From Salminus brasiliensis (lineage: Eukaryota > Chordata > Actinopteri > Characiformes > Bryconidae), in the NCBI RefSeq assembly GCF_030463535.1, contig NC_132896.1, forward strand, positions 20,751,709-20,815,708: DNA of 64,000 bases. The letters are read 5' to 3'. The position numbers were made by a program, and so were the translations under genes. Shown one piece after another: positions 50,088 through 61,000 of the stretch; the first letter of the stretch is position 1, and every line of letters begins with the position of its first letter. The notes beneath the pieces are model-generated. The model was given only the letters and a program-made list of their open reading frames with translations, ran no database searches and had not been told where the DNA came from.

Positions 50088-50603
50088 GTTTGAAATAACC
50101 GCAGACTCCAGAGAAAGCAGTGGTGTGAAGCCAGAAGCCAAAAAACTTATCACCGAGCTTCAATTTAAAGGCCCGAACGGTAAAGCAGAACAAATGTATG
50201 AGATATATTATTGTTGTTGTCGTTGTTACGATTAATAATTATTATTATTATTGTTGTTGTTATTGTTGTAGAACAACCTCTATATATTTCCTATGTATTT
50301 ATAAGGGCTTAGAATTTATTACACTATAGTTTATACTTTTTTAGATTCTATAGAATAAATAATGAATATATACATTCACGTTTGTTTTATATTTTATAGC
50401 AGAGTTTAAATGTGCCTAAAACTGCTTTTTGAAGTCATTTATCTTGTCAAACTGACTTGCAAGTTTGTTGCTACACGGAGCGTTCATGGGCATGGGCTGA
50501 TTTCCGGTTTCCACCCTTTGCCTCTCCAGTAGGCGGCGGACTCACCGATGAAAACAAAACAGCTCTTTTACAGCAGCGATACAGCAGCTCTGTCTGCGTT
50601 ATT
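50088..50603. promoter_or_regulatory. Probable shared lsm11/zbtb3 promoter region
   Basis: About 0.5 kb separates the lsm11 ATG (minus strand) from the first recognisable zbtb3 leader sequence (plus strand). The zbtb3-side flank near 50460-50600 is GC-richer; the middle is AT-rich with (ATT)n and (GTT)n runs at 50205-50270. Head-to-head spacing suggests bidirectional transcription, but no TATA box or defined start is visible. Confidence 0.4.
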
Positions 50604-50729
50604 ATGGGAAAGCTGTCCGTCCTCGCCGCTTTTTTCATTCAGTCTGAGTTACAGGTGCTGGTGTTGTAACTGGTGTCCTCCTACTCGGTGAAATGAACCA
50701 TTAACGGTTGACTTGTGCTTCAGTTTCTG
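50604..50729 (+). other. zbtb3: Putative zbtb3 5' UTR exon with a 21-codon uORF
   Basis: The exon ends at a good donor (TTTCTG|GTAAGG, donor at 50730). Inside it, an ATG at 50604 opens a complete 21-codon frame that ends with TAA at 50667-50669. The transcription start upstream is unknown, so the exon may begin earlier. The exon is inferred from splice signals and position only. Confidence 0.4.
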
Positions 50730-51392
50730 GTAAGGCCCGAGCCATTGTTTTAACGAGTTTCCCTGTTTCACACGAGCGCCCCTCAGTTTAGCCCAGTCTT
50801 TAGCCGCGAACTGCTCTATGGCTTAAGTGTTTATTTACTATCAGTTCTGACAGTAAGAGGACTAGCTACATATTGGTCCTTGTATTTTCACAAGCTAGCA
50901 AATATAAAGAGACAATTCTTGATAAATTAGCTAGCTTGTCTGCTAGCAGACTCTCAACCATCTAACGTATACTCCAGTTTCCCCAGGGGGTTCATTTTTA
51001 ATTTGTAACGTATAAATTGTAATAAACTATAATGTCAGTTTACTTTTCTTATTATATAATATATAAAGTTAAGTATTTTCTATAAAATCATCTAAAGAAA
51101 CGTGACAATAGGCAGCACAAAAGTTATACAGTCACTAGGAACAGATCTCATAGGACCTGTAAAAGCATATTTTAAGGTTGTAGTGTCTGACTTCTCACTA
51201 GGCATACAAATTCCTTCCAGTTTGATAAAATTATGAAAAGTTACTTTAATCTTAATTTAATACAGATGGCTTGTGCCACAAGACGAGAACAAAAATAAAC
51301 CAAAGTTGGACAACCCTGTCTGATACCTGTGGAACCTTAAAGTGGTACCATGGCTTGGGAGTCCTAATAACACTGTGTTCTTTTCTTTACAG

Positions 51393-51425
51393 GAAACATG
51401 GAGGTTTTGTTGCCATACTCAAGGA
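51393..51425 (+). other. zbtb3: Possible 33-base zbtb3 5' UTR exon
   Basis: A strong acceptor (TTTTCTTTACAG) precedes 51393 and a donor GTGAGC follows 51425. The next acceptor (TTATGTTACAG) ends at 51771, giving the coding exon from 51772. If included, the exon supplies an ATG at 51399. Its frame runs across the junction and past the true start codon, making an overlapping uORF. Confidence 0.35.
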
Positions 51426-51786
51426 GTGAGCGCTTCCTGTAAAAAGGATAGTGGATTCAGATTTTAAAGCGTACAACTAGAATGGTTTCTGTACTTATTC
51501 ACATTAAACATATTTTGTAGAAATTCTTCTATATATGTTTATAGCAGTCCATCTGGTGTGTAAGCATTGGGAAACAGCGTGGCCACAAACAAAAAAAGAA
51601 AAACGAGAACCCAATATACCAGGCAAATGCTTATCTGAACAGATGTGGTATTAATCTGGGCCAACTCTTTTAGCTGAGGTAAATAAGTGTATATGTATAT
51701 TTGCATAATATGGTTAAACCAGAACATATCTTAATTTACTTAAATTGTTCTTTTTCCTCCTTATGTTACAGATTTAATCAAAGGTA

Positions 51787-53532
51787 ATGGAGTTTCCAGG
51801 ACATAGTCAGCAGCTCTTGGCTAGTCTGCGCTCCCAGCGCCTACAGGGATTTCTATGTGACTGCACTGTGAAGGTTGGCCCCACTCGTTTTCTGGCTCAC
51901 CGTGCCGTTCTGGCTTCCTGCTCCCCGTTCTTCCACATGTTCTACTCCGAACACCCAGTAGGGAATACATCCACAGTTAACGGAGGTCCAGAGAGGGATA
52001 CTGTCAACATTAATGGAGATATAGTTACTCCTGCAGCATTTGGGCTTCTCCTTGATTTTATGTATGAGGGAGTTCTGCGATTGGTAACTCATCCTCCTCC
52101 AGAAGATGTGCTTGCTGCAGCAAGTTTCCTGCACATGAATGATGTGGTCAGAGTATGCAAGAAACGACTGCAAGGCCGTGGGCTGGCTGAGGCAGACAGT
52201 ACCAGGGCAGAAGATGCAGGGAGTGAGGCTGGGCGAGACGGTGGGTCATCAAGAGAAGGAAGGTCAAATGAAGCAGGAGAGCGAAATGGTGGAATGGGAC
52301 TGGTAGTTGATGGCGGACAGGTAGCTGTCAGTATTTCAGGATCAAATGCATCTTTATTACCCTCATTAACACAGTCTCTTCAGCCAAGCCAGCAAACATC
52401 TCATGTTGACACTAAAACTGAGACAATCATGGAAATGCCTAGCCGAATTTCACACAGTGCTAATTTAGGCAGTCCAGACATGGCAGACACTACGCAACCA
52501 GGCATGGACTCTCTTTCAGCAATGAGCGATTCGGGGCAGGGTTTGTACACATCCTCTCCGGGGCCTGTTAGAGCGGGAACATCAACATCAGGTAGTGTTG
52601 AGTCTGCACTTTCAAGCCCTTGCAGCACCACAGAACCAATTCTGACAGGCACAGAAACTCAGCCCAGCGCCTCGACTGTCATGGCTTTGGTCTACGTGGA
52701 CACCAACCGAGCTGGAGACTCGTCAAAAGAACCCAGCACCGTGCTTGCACGAGGCAGCTCTCCACATGGTCAGACAACAAAACCCAAGCCAGTTCAGCGA
52801 CGAGGACAGAGTTTTACCATTTCACTACCACTTCAGCACAATCCCAGTCAGGCTGAAGGGAGAAAATCCTTAAGAAGTTTAAGTGAGCAGCAACAGCCAT
52901 GTGAGCGGGAGAAAGATGATGGAGTGAAGGTAAAGGTGGAGGCCATTGTGATCTCTGATGAAGAACCAGAAGATGCTGAGGAGACACTCATGAGGGTCAG
53001 AGAGCAAAGAAGAGATGCAGATTTAGAGGAACGGGAGGATTATGACAGTAACCATGATGTTGAAGAGATTACTAATGCTCACTTCATACCTCCCCACACA
53101 TTATTGCAGCTCCCCCATGATCATCAAGAGCCACTTTCTTACCCTGTTTCACCACATGGTCCTAGCACATCATCTTCTGATACAGCTAGCTTTCCATCCT
53201 CCCTTTTCCCAGCTGCCACCCAGCAATCAGAGCAGCAGGCTATCTACTTTGAAGACTTTCAGGATTCTCTTGGGAATTATGTGGAAGATGTACCTACGTG
53301 CAACACTTGTGGAAAGACGTTTTCCTGCGCGTACACATTGAGGAGACACGCCATAGTGCATACCCGGGAGCGTCCCTATGAATGCAGTTACTGTTACCGT
53401 AGTTACACACAATCTGGGGACTTGTACAGGCACATAAGAAAGGCTCATGATCATGACCTGCCAGTCAAACGCAACAGAACAGAGACTGACCCTCTCCCAT
53501 CGCCACCTCTTCCCCAGCCTCCCCAGACGTAA
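51787..53532 (+). CDS. zbtb3: Zinc finger and BTB domain-containing protein 3
   Basis: A nuclear BTB/zinc-finger protein, expected to bind DNA and act as a transcriptional regulator. The whole 581-residue coding region is in one exon. The BTB domain covers about residues 22-128 ([64 protein letters not shown]). The middle is Ser/Thr/Pro-rich and disordered and keeps the ZBTB3-specific DTTQPGM and [12 protein letters not shown] blocks. Only two C2H2 fingers are present, at about 503-525 and 531-554, joined by TRERP; TLRRHA and [14 protein letters not shown] match ZBTB3 and not the four-finger ZBTB18/42. An insertion in the BTB loop ([12 protein letters not shown]) is longer than in mammals. 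The start follows an acceptor by 15 bases and matches the family N-terminus MEFP. ZBTB18-like paralogues are the only alternative and fit less well. Confidence 0.93.
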   Translation: MEFPGHSQQLLASLRSQRLQGFLCDCTVKVGPTRFLAHRAVLASCSPFFHMFYSEHPVGNTSTVNGGPERDTVNINGDIVTPAAFGLLLDFMYEGVLRLVTHPPPEDVLAAASFLHMNDVVRVCKKRLQGRGLAEADSTRAEDAGSEAGRDGGSSREGRSNEAGERNGGMGLVVDGGQVAVSISGSNASLLPSLTQSLQPSQQTSHVDTKTETIMEMPSRISHSANLGSPDMADTTQPGMDSLSAMSDSGQGLYTSSPGPVRAGTSTSGSVESALSSPCSTTEPILTGTETQPSASTVMALVYVDTNRAGDSSKEPSTVLARGSSPHGQTTKPKPVQRRGQSFTISLPLQHNPSQAEGRKSLRSLSEQQQPCEREKDDGVKVKVEAIVISDEEPEDAEETLMRVREQRRDADLEEREDYDSNHDVEEITNAHFIPPHTLLQLPHDHQEPLSYPVSPHGPSTSSSDTASFPSSLFPAATQQSEQQAIYFEDFQDSLGNYVEDVPTCNTCGKTFSCAYTLRRHAIVHTRERPYECSYCYRSYTQSGDLYRHIRKAHDHDLPVKRNRTETDPLPSPPLPQPPQT

Positions 53533-53701
53533 CAAGATATATGCAGCATAACCTCTGACAAAGCCTATTGCCAAGGTTTCTTTTTTTGTTTGTTTTTTAT
53601 AAAAATGTTTTTCCAGGTTGTATGGACCAACTTTTTCTAAGAGACATTTACTGTCATTCAGCATGTAATTACCTACATCTCATGCAGTACACATACAAAG
53701 T

Positions 53702-54372
53702 AGGGCTGGGCGGTATGACAAATCATGTTTTTTTTTTTTGGTTTGTTTGTTTTTTAAGCTGTCTATATGGTACATCACAGTATTTTTATTTATTTATTTA
53801 TTTAGGATGACTGGGACTTTATATAGCTTGGTGGCTTGTGGATTATGGATACATAGGATATAAAACATTTTAATTTCATCATGTATATAATGAAGGCTTT
53901 GAGTAATATAGGGTTTGCTTGGTACCACAAAATAACCCAATCGATGAAGGAATCAGTTTGCATAAATTACAGTTGCATAATATAAGGACTTTTTTTTTTT
54001 TTTGTATATTTTAAGTATTAAAAAGGCTGATCAGTCACAATCCCCTCTGGGCAGAAATCCTGTATACAGTATAAATCCCACAGTAAAATTGGCTTCTTTT
54101 TAAAACAGAACCTTATTAGAAAACAGTACACCTGTCTTTTTAAGTCAAGTTGTAAGTTTTTTGTTTGTTTGTTTGTTTTAATCTTGGGTTCATTGAATAG
54201 CTAGTGGATTTTTTTAGGTGAATGCGAAAACAGACCAGGGTGAGTGCACGTGTTATAGTAACACATGAGTGCTAAGTGTTTGCGCTGTGTCTAAATTATG
54301 CTGTGCAAAATAATTTGTGATAGACAAATTTATAAACAATTTACCGAATGAACCGGCATACCGCCCAGCACC
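53702..54372. mobile_element. MITE-like insertion in the zbtb3 3' UTR
   Basis: The left end AGGGCTGGGCGGTATGACAA (53702) and the right end GGCATACCGCCCAGCACC (54355-54372) form imperfect terminal inverted repeats. The interior is AT-rich with poly-T, (TTTA)n and (GTTT)n runs and no ORF of note. It lies between the zbtb3 stop and the candidate polyadenylation signals, so it should be transcribed as 3' UTR. Confidence 0.55.
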
Positions 54373-54639
54373 AATACAAAGCAGATACTTATTCGCAGCA
54401 AATTCCTTTTTGTGTTCACTTGTCTCAAATGTGATAATTGATAGAGTGAGAGGTGTAGTTATCTCAATAAAGTACAGCTGGTTTGACATTCCTGCATAGA
54501 CTTAATACTCAGAATAACACATTGTAGTGTATGTCGTTTTGTAGCACTGTTGCTTCAGTACTACAATTGGCCTTAATACAACCGTTACAGCAGCTGTCTA
54601 AATAAGCATTAAAGAAGCTATATGTAGAAGCTTTAAATC

Positions 54640-54800
54640 AGGTACCCAGTCTTGCTCCTGGAGAGTTCCATATGCAATATACCTGTCTAATATTTAGATG
54701 GTGCTAATGGCCCTCAATATTTTGATCATGTGTTTGGGTAGCTTTGCAGAGAGGGCAACTGTAAGGTGTCCAGGACCAGGATTAGTAAAATGTCTCACCA
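54640..54800. repeat. Fish dispersed repeat (short-hairpin type) downstream of zbtb3
   Basis: The sequence CAGTCTTGCTCCTGGAGAG (54649) pairs loosely with GTGTCCAGGACCAGGATTAG (54767). This is the pattern of a common teleost MITE whose ends read approximately CCTGGTCCTGGAGG. The ends are decayed. Confidence 0.4.
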
Positions 54801-55415
54801 ATTAAACCTGATGGATACATATACATCTGAAAAGACTTCAAATTTGACTGAAAATATGAACATTGCTTAAAGTCCAGTCTGGGTATTGTCCAGTAGTGGT
54901 CATAACTCTGAGTGTCTTTGTTTTAAATACCTTAAACCAGGACAACCATAATTACTACATACAATGCCTTATGTTACTTCTTTTATTAGTTTGTCTAGAG
55001 CTGAAGAATATAAGACTGTTCAAGTGTAAACACAACCTTGTAAGGCCTATATCCAACTTCCATTCAAACTAGAAAAATGTTGTTGGTGTACATTTAGATA
55101 TTGTTATGATAAGACCAAATACTATTAGATTAGGTTAATGGGACTGTAAAGAACCAACCAGCATCCACACCCGATGCTGCCACAAGTGCTCATGAAAGAA
55201 ATCATCATACATGTAGCTCCTTTAGTGACAAACGTTTGGTAATGAAGGATTACTAATTATTATCCTCTTTGTGTGTGTGTGCGTGCGTATGTGGGTGTGT
55301 CTAAAAGCTGTCTGTTTTTAAACATGTGGTACATTAGCTGTGATTCTGAACCAGAAATATTTAAAACACAACTTTAAAAATTATGTCATGTGTCCAATTT
55401 AACCCAAACCAGTAA

Positions 55416-55449
55416 AATAAAAATGTTACAGTTTAATATTGTGAATAAA
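55416..55449 (+). terminator. zbtb3: Two candidate zbtb3 polyadenylation signals (AATAAA)
   Basis: AATAAA occurs at 55416-55421 and at 55444-55449 on the plus strand, about 1.9 kb after the zbtb3 stop and before the convergent rnaseh2c gene. A minus-strand ATTAAA at 55432-55437 lies between them. Confidence 0.4.
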
Positions 55450-55722
55450 CTGAGTGACAGTTAAGTGACATTTATGCATTCTTTGTTCTTGAACAGAATA
55501 GATAACCAAGCTACTAAGAGAAAGTTGTGAGATGCAAGATTTAAAGCACAAGAAAACCAACATCATTCCTTTTAGCCAACCAATACAAATATCACCAGTT
55601 AACAACTGAAACTGGCATCTGATCTCTGCACAGTCAAAATAACACAGAGGTTTGCATGCATGTTTGAAACAGCAGGCAGCAAACTAGGTAGGCGCAAACC
55701 CCTGCTGATGTAAATATTCTCT

Positions 55723-56792
55723 TCATCCATCCACAGGTGCATGTATCTGAAAAAGAATGACATGGCATTACATTGTATGAACAACAGAAGTCAGTCTGAA
55801 GTTAAATACAGTTTAAAAAAAAAAAAAAAAAAAAAAAAACCACACACTTACCATCTCAGCCAGTTTAGGCCATGACATTGCCATCACAACTCCATCATCA
55901 GATGTAGGAGGAGTCTCCAAGTTCCAGTAAACAAAATTATGAAAAACGGAAGAAACTTTAACAATTCTGTCCTACAAAATAACAAAAAAAATAGAACCAT
56001 CAGCATTAAGGAAACACGCATTCACTGAAATCAGTTCCAAGTGCACCTGCTCGGCATAAGTGTGTCAAATGAATATTTGTCAATGCATCATAGCATATAC
56101 TCAGTGTACTGTGTAAGGACACATTTAATGCAGCTGTTGCCAGTTTTGAAAAAAGGACTTCATCATTATGCACACATTGTAAGACTGCATCTTTCCAGAT
56201 CAAAGCTTCTTGAGATTATAGTGAGCACCAAACCCCACACACCAATTGTGTTGGACAACAATCAGACACTGACACCTAAAGCTATGCATAAATACAACCA
56301 CAGAATATCCAGATAAAAGTAGTTTAAGTGTGCTTACTACACACTGTATGTAGGTTTGCAGACACGAATGTTAATGAAGTTTTAAGATGCCCTACCAGCA
56401 AACATAAGAACTTACTTCTTGATCAGATGACGGCCTTTGAACCTCTTTCAGCACAAGTCCTGTGTAGCCCTGTGGGCAATTCACCTCCTGACCCTTCAGC
56501 CCACGACCCCTGAACGACACAGTCCTTTCTAGAGTAAGAAACAGGACAATGTCACATAAAATCAGATTATACAGCACTATGTTACGCACATAGCCAGTAT
56601 TCTCAAAAGCTGCAAGGAAACCGGAATCGAGGACAAACCGCATTTGTGGTCTTTCATCGTAGGAGTGAAAAACCTGGACACTTCAGCGGGCCCGTCATGT
56701 TCAATCTCGCACGGTAAGAGGTGAAGCTGTGATTTATCCGCCTGGCTGAGGGAGCCGAGTTGAACTGTAGTTACACAGCCATTCGCCGCCAT
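55723..56792 (-). CDS. rnaseh2c: Ribonuclease H2 subunit C, 4 coding exons
   Basis: A non-catalytic subunit of nuclear RNase H2, which removes ribonucleotides embedded in DNA and RNA of RNA:DNA hybrids; it pairs with subunit B as a scaffold for subunit A. Coding exons in transcription order: 56792-56639, 56528-56416, 55971-55852, 55746-55723, all GT-AG and in frame, 136 aa (human 164). Family signatures are [20 protein letters not shown] (residues 23-42), [11 protein letters not shown] after the first junction, and [12 protein letters not shown] and [16 protein letters not shown] at the end. The acidic linker present in human between exons 2 and 3 is shorter here. The ATG directly follows an acceptor (CCCACAG), so a 5' UTR intron (56793-57030) is likely. 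Identity is firm although the protein is small. Confidence 0.93.
55815..55839. repeat. 25-base poly-A (poly-T on the minus strand) beside the rnaseh2c exon 3 donor
   Basis: On the rnaseh2c strand a T tract begins 12 bases after the exon 3 donor (GTAAGTGTGTGG then T25). Confidence 0.85.
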
Positions 56793-57030
56793 CTGTGGGA
56801 AAACAACAGCAGTAGCAGTCAGCGCCACCACAGCTAACCAAACCAAGCTAGCGTTCACAAACGTCACCCACCTCGGCCACCAGAGAAAGACACACTTGCT
56901 ACCGAGTGGCAAACAAAATAATTCAGCATGGCCAACGAGTTTATATAGCTAGGATCTTAAACGAACAAAAACCCAGAAACAGCTCACTTTTACACTAAAA
57001 CAACATCAATGAAGCCATCACTACTCTTAC

Positions 57031-57090
57031 CTTCTCTGTTTGGGTAAATCCTGATTGGCTGCTCCGCTTCTCTTCGCTACTGCGTTAACG
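57031..57090 (-). promoter_or_regulatory. rnaseh2c: rnaseh2c 5' UTR exon and CCAAT-containing promoter
   Basis: On the minus strand AGAAG|GTAAGAG gives a donor at 57030 that would join the acceptor just before the ATG. A CCAAT box (AGCCAATCAGG on the minus strand, about 57051-57061) lies beside it. The transcription start is not precisely defined. Confidence 0.4.
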
Positions 57091-58000
57091 CGTTTGGCGG
57101 GAAAATAATGACAAACACTGCCCCTAGAGGTCTGAACCGCAACTGCTGAGTTTGGGTCGGCAGACGGTTGTTGGTTATGGAGATTTGTTGTCTATGTTTA
57201 AACGCTGTCCTAAAATACCCACCAAGAGTACAGAGGTGTATTTCTGTATCTCATTATAAATAAAGTATCTTATGTTGTAACTGACATAGAATATCTTGTT
57301 TTAAGAATCTCGTTTTTATGAGATATTATGTCAAAAAATAGGACCATCAGCATTAAGGTGATATCAACATCATATTTACATCAGCAAGGGTTTGCACCAC
57401 TAATATTTGTGACATTATCAGGCGACTAGGCTTACGTCCTAATAGCTGTATGAAACATTATTTATGATATGTGATCACTATACATCAATATGCAGGTTCA
57501 TGTACACATTGGCACAGCCGACTAGCGTGTCATGTTTCTCCCAAATCAAGGGAAACAGACAGAAAACCCAAATAGCAAAGGAGCGTATAATCAATGTTGC
57601 TATCTCTTTGCTATCTGTGAATATAGAATTGCACCACAGATTACAAAATGATAACGTCTACTCTTAATTCATTCATTTAGGCTACAACTCCCTTTTGAAT
57701 ATTTAGTGCACTCTTCGGACGTAGCAGCCATAGTATCTTTACTTACTTGTGCACTACATAGGGCCTTTAGAGTCAGCGTATTTGAACGGACCCTCGGATG
57801 TGCTGCTAATAGCGTGCAACACCGAAAAACTTCCGACCGGTAAACCACGAAACCTGCTGTGGTGTTCTCCATATGATTTCAGCCATTAGCCACTGAATAC
57901 GAAACGCAGTTATTCATAAAATATTTTAAAAGTTTATTTGATAAATGAGTGTTTGCTGACATTGCCGTTGCTAATTAGCTAATTAGTCATCGTGCAAGAA
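57091..58000. other. Head-to-head spacer between rnaseh2c and trmt12
   Basis: About 0.9 kb. It contains a short fish repeat with AGTGCACT and TGTGCACTACATAGGG words (57707-57765) and a modestly CpG-rich patch at 57770-57850. A 67-codon minus-strand frame at 57669-57872 overlaps the repeat and has no recognisable relatives. It probably includes both promoters; no TATA box is obvious. Confidence 0.4.
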
Positions 58001-61000
58001 ATGGATGAAATTCCTGCTTTGAAAGTGCCGCAACGATACGCTCAGCTTTACAGGTGAGGGACCCTCAGCCCCTAGCAATACATGTTGTTGATGTTGATGT
58101 TATTTCTGTGGTTGGATTTTCACTTTTTAAAATGCGTTTCATAGACAACATCTGCTGGAAAAGGGTGTCTTGGACCTTCAGTACTGTGTACAAAAGCACT
58201 CGAATGGAGTGGTGACTTTACCAATTCTGCCATCTGCTCTGCCAAATCTGGATCTGCTTTCACTTCAGAGCTCTGTGGCTGAAGATAGCTCTTGTGAGAT
58301 ACTTAAAATACAGGTATACACATGTCAGAAGTCATTCAAGTCGGTCCATCGTTGTCTTGTATCCTGGGAACCTCTTTGTCTATTTGATTTTTATTTTTTT
58401 TTATCCGTAGGGTCCCCAGCTATCAAAAAAAGGAAAACTGAAGTCTTGTCAACAGAGAATTATACAGGCTGTGCAAACACTGGTGGTTAATAAAGGAGAA
58501 AAATGGAGGCCAGAACTAGATGATGACCTCCCCAGAGGATGGCGAAGGCATGGAGATCTGGTTCTTTTTGGTGAAGGATGCTTTTCGCAGACTATCTGGA
58601 GAGAGATTGGTGAGTTGTGGTGTTCACAAACTTTAGTCATATGAAGTAGTTTATTTTGATCTTTGGAGCAACTTTGGCTACAATGAAGCACCTCCACCTC
58701 TCCCATCAGATATTTTCATTAAACATTTTATTATTTCTCAGATTGTAACATAGTTGTGTGAAGAAGTGTTATTGTGGCCAAGTCGTGCAGAATATGTAGA
58801 CTGATAACGTGGTTCACAGCTGTTGCTGGGCCCTCACATACAATTAACATACATGGAAAACATTCTGGCATGTGTAGATGTTCAAGACATGCTTAAGTGT
58901 TGAGGTTTGAGTCTACACAAGAAATAGCAAGATTTGTTACAATTTAAGCTCATTAGCAATTTTATATGTTTTATACGCATTGCACAGTTGTGTCCCATCA
59001 GTAAATATGTAGTAAAGAGAAGAGGGCAATAATTGGTACTGTAGGCCTACAGCATGTGCTTTCTTTAATCCTTAGTTCCCCTGAGCACATTCAAACAAGT
59101 CTGGTACTGGAGGGTTATAATTCAGCACAGTTTTGTTATTTCCCTTGGCAGACACGCAATATCAAACACAGGCTTGTGTATTTGGTATATTCCACCATCA
59201 TTCAGCTGTGCTGGAATCTGGCCTTTAGGCTCTCTTTACACATATTCAGGGGTTCTCAAACCAGTCCCCCTGATGGTCCAGTCTGTCCTCTATCACAACT
59301 TATTGTACATGTTTGGTCCATACAAAAGTCTGGACTATCTGGGAGTCCTTCAGGATTAGTTTGAGAATCAGTGCTATAATTGATAATCACCCGATTCCCA
59401 CATTGCTGAATCCTTCCAGCCTATTTCTGGGGCACATAGAGTGCAGCTAGACTACAGGACACACATCTTGTTCAGAAATATCTTTATGTACATTAAAAAG
59501 TAGTAAATGTTTACTTTTATTGTTGTCTTCCTTTATGTAGATTGTGGTTGGAAGTGTAGTACCATCACATTTTACTTGACCTACCGGGACTTTTCCTGTG
59601 TACTGGGACTGCCGGTCTGTAATAAAAATAGATCAGATGACCAAGATTACATGAATTTAAAGGTCACTTACAAGTACATGCATCTACATCAGTTGGGACA
59701 ACAGAGAGTCAAACCCAAAACCAGTCAGAATCATCATTCTGAGGCAGGACGGTACTTCTTCCAAATAGTAAAATCAGTGAAGGTTCTGATTAAGCGAAAG
59801 AAAAGCAGCAGGTCATTAAACCGATAATGCTTTTACTGTGAAGCACAGGCTAATATTAATACACTTGTTCACAGGTGTTCTCCAGAAATGTTATCTATCA
59901 CAGTTGGAACAATTCTGTAGGGTTAAAGCAAACATTGGACACAAATACTCTTCAAGTTAATCGGACATGTTATTACATCACAGCTCAGACAGGGACTGAA
60001 TGTAGAATTAAAAGCTGGTGTTAATCAGTCAGTCAGTGGCCCGGTTGCCTTTTATTAGTCAAGAAAGTTGTCAGTCAACTAATGAAATGTAATCCTCCAT
60101 TAGCAAGTTAAGAGTTTAATGATTCTTTTAAATACAAGTAGGCGTAGTGCCAGATTGTCTAATAAAAACCTTGCACCTTTGACATTGGACTGCAGTTAAA
60201 AATGCCTAAGCCTCAAGGTAAATACACAAATCAATTATAGAACCAAGTATTCTAAAAGGTCCAGATGTGCTGAGGTTCAAATCAATATTCAAATGAATGT
60301 TTTACACAGCATTACAGCCTGTTGGACACTCCAGGTAGATTGAACAGTGTCTTTTGAGAGTGAGCGATACAGTTTCTATTAAAGGTAAAGGTGCATTTGT
60401 TAGATGTATTTGTCACTGTACAGCAAAATGTGTCCTCCGCATTTAACCCATCTGTGGTAGTGAACACACACACACACTAGTGAACTAGGGGCAGTGAGTA
60501 CACACACACCCAGAGCGGTGGGCAGCCAACTCCAGCGTCGTGGAGCAGAGAGGGTAAAGGGCCTTGCTCAAGGGCCCAACAGTGGCAGCTTGCCGAGCCC
60601 AGGAATCGAACCCACATCCTTGTTATCGATAACCCGGCGCTCTAACTGCTGAGCCACCACTGCCCCTACTATGTAACAATGTGAATAGTGAATATATTAA
60701 TAGCAGCCATCTTAATGTATTTTTTCCTATTAGCAGGAAATGCCCCTGCCACAACATCCTAACCACAGCTCAAAATATCATGCTAATATATATATAATGC
60801 TTTGCCCACTACGTGATGCTGACCTGTTCTGTTTCCTTTACCCAGTGTAGTACTAAACAAGTAACGTAGTGTTTTCACCTGGCTCCAACAGCATGGATCA
60901 AATTTCCATGGATATTTAGCACTCTTCTTGGAAGAATTGGTTAAGTTGAATTAAATTTGTTGGCTTCCTGGCAGTTCCTGGACCTGGCTTTAAACCAATT

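Noticed and set aside
57669-57872. 67-codon minus-strand frame in the rnaseh2c/trmt12 spacer
   Set aside because: It overlaps a common fish repeat and lies upstream of both genes; no homologue is recognised.
59507-59827. 106-codon frame in trmt12 intron 3
   Set aside because: It interrupts no conserved part of the protein: exon 3 joins exon 4 perfectly in frame without it, and no family is recognised.
60380-60667. Possible functional tRNA gene from the B-box-like GAATCGAACC
   Set aside because: No A box or cloverleaf is visible and the flanks match a dispersed SINE-like repeat.
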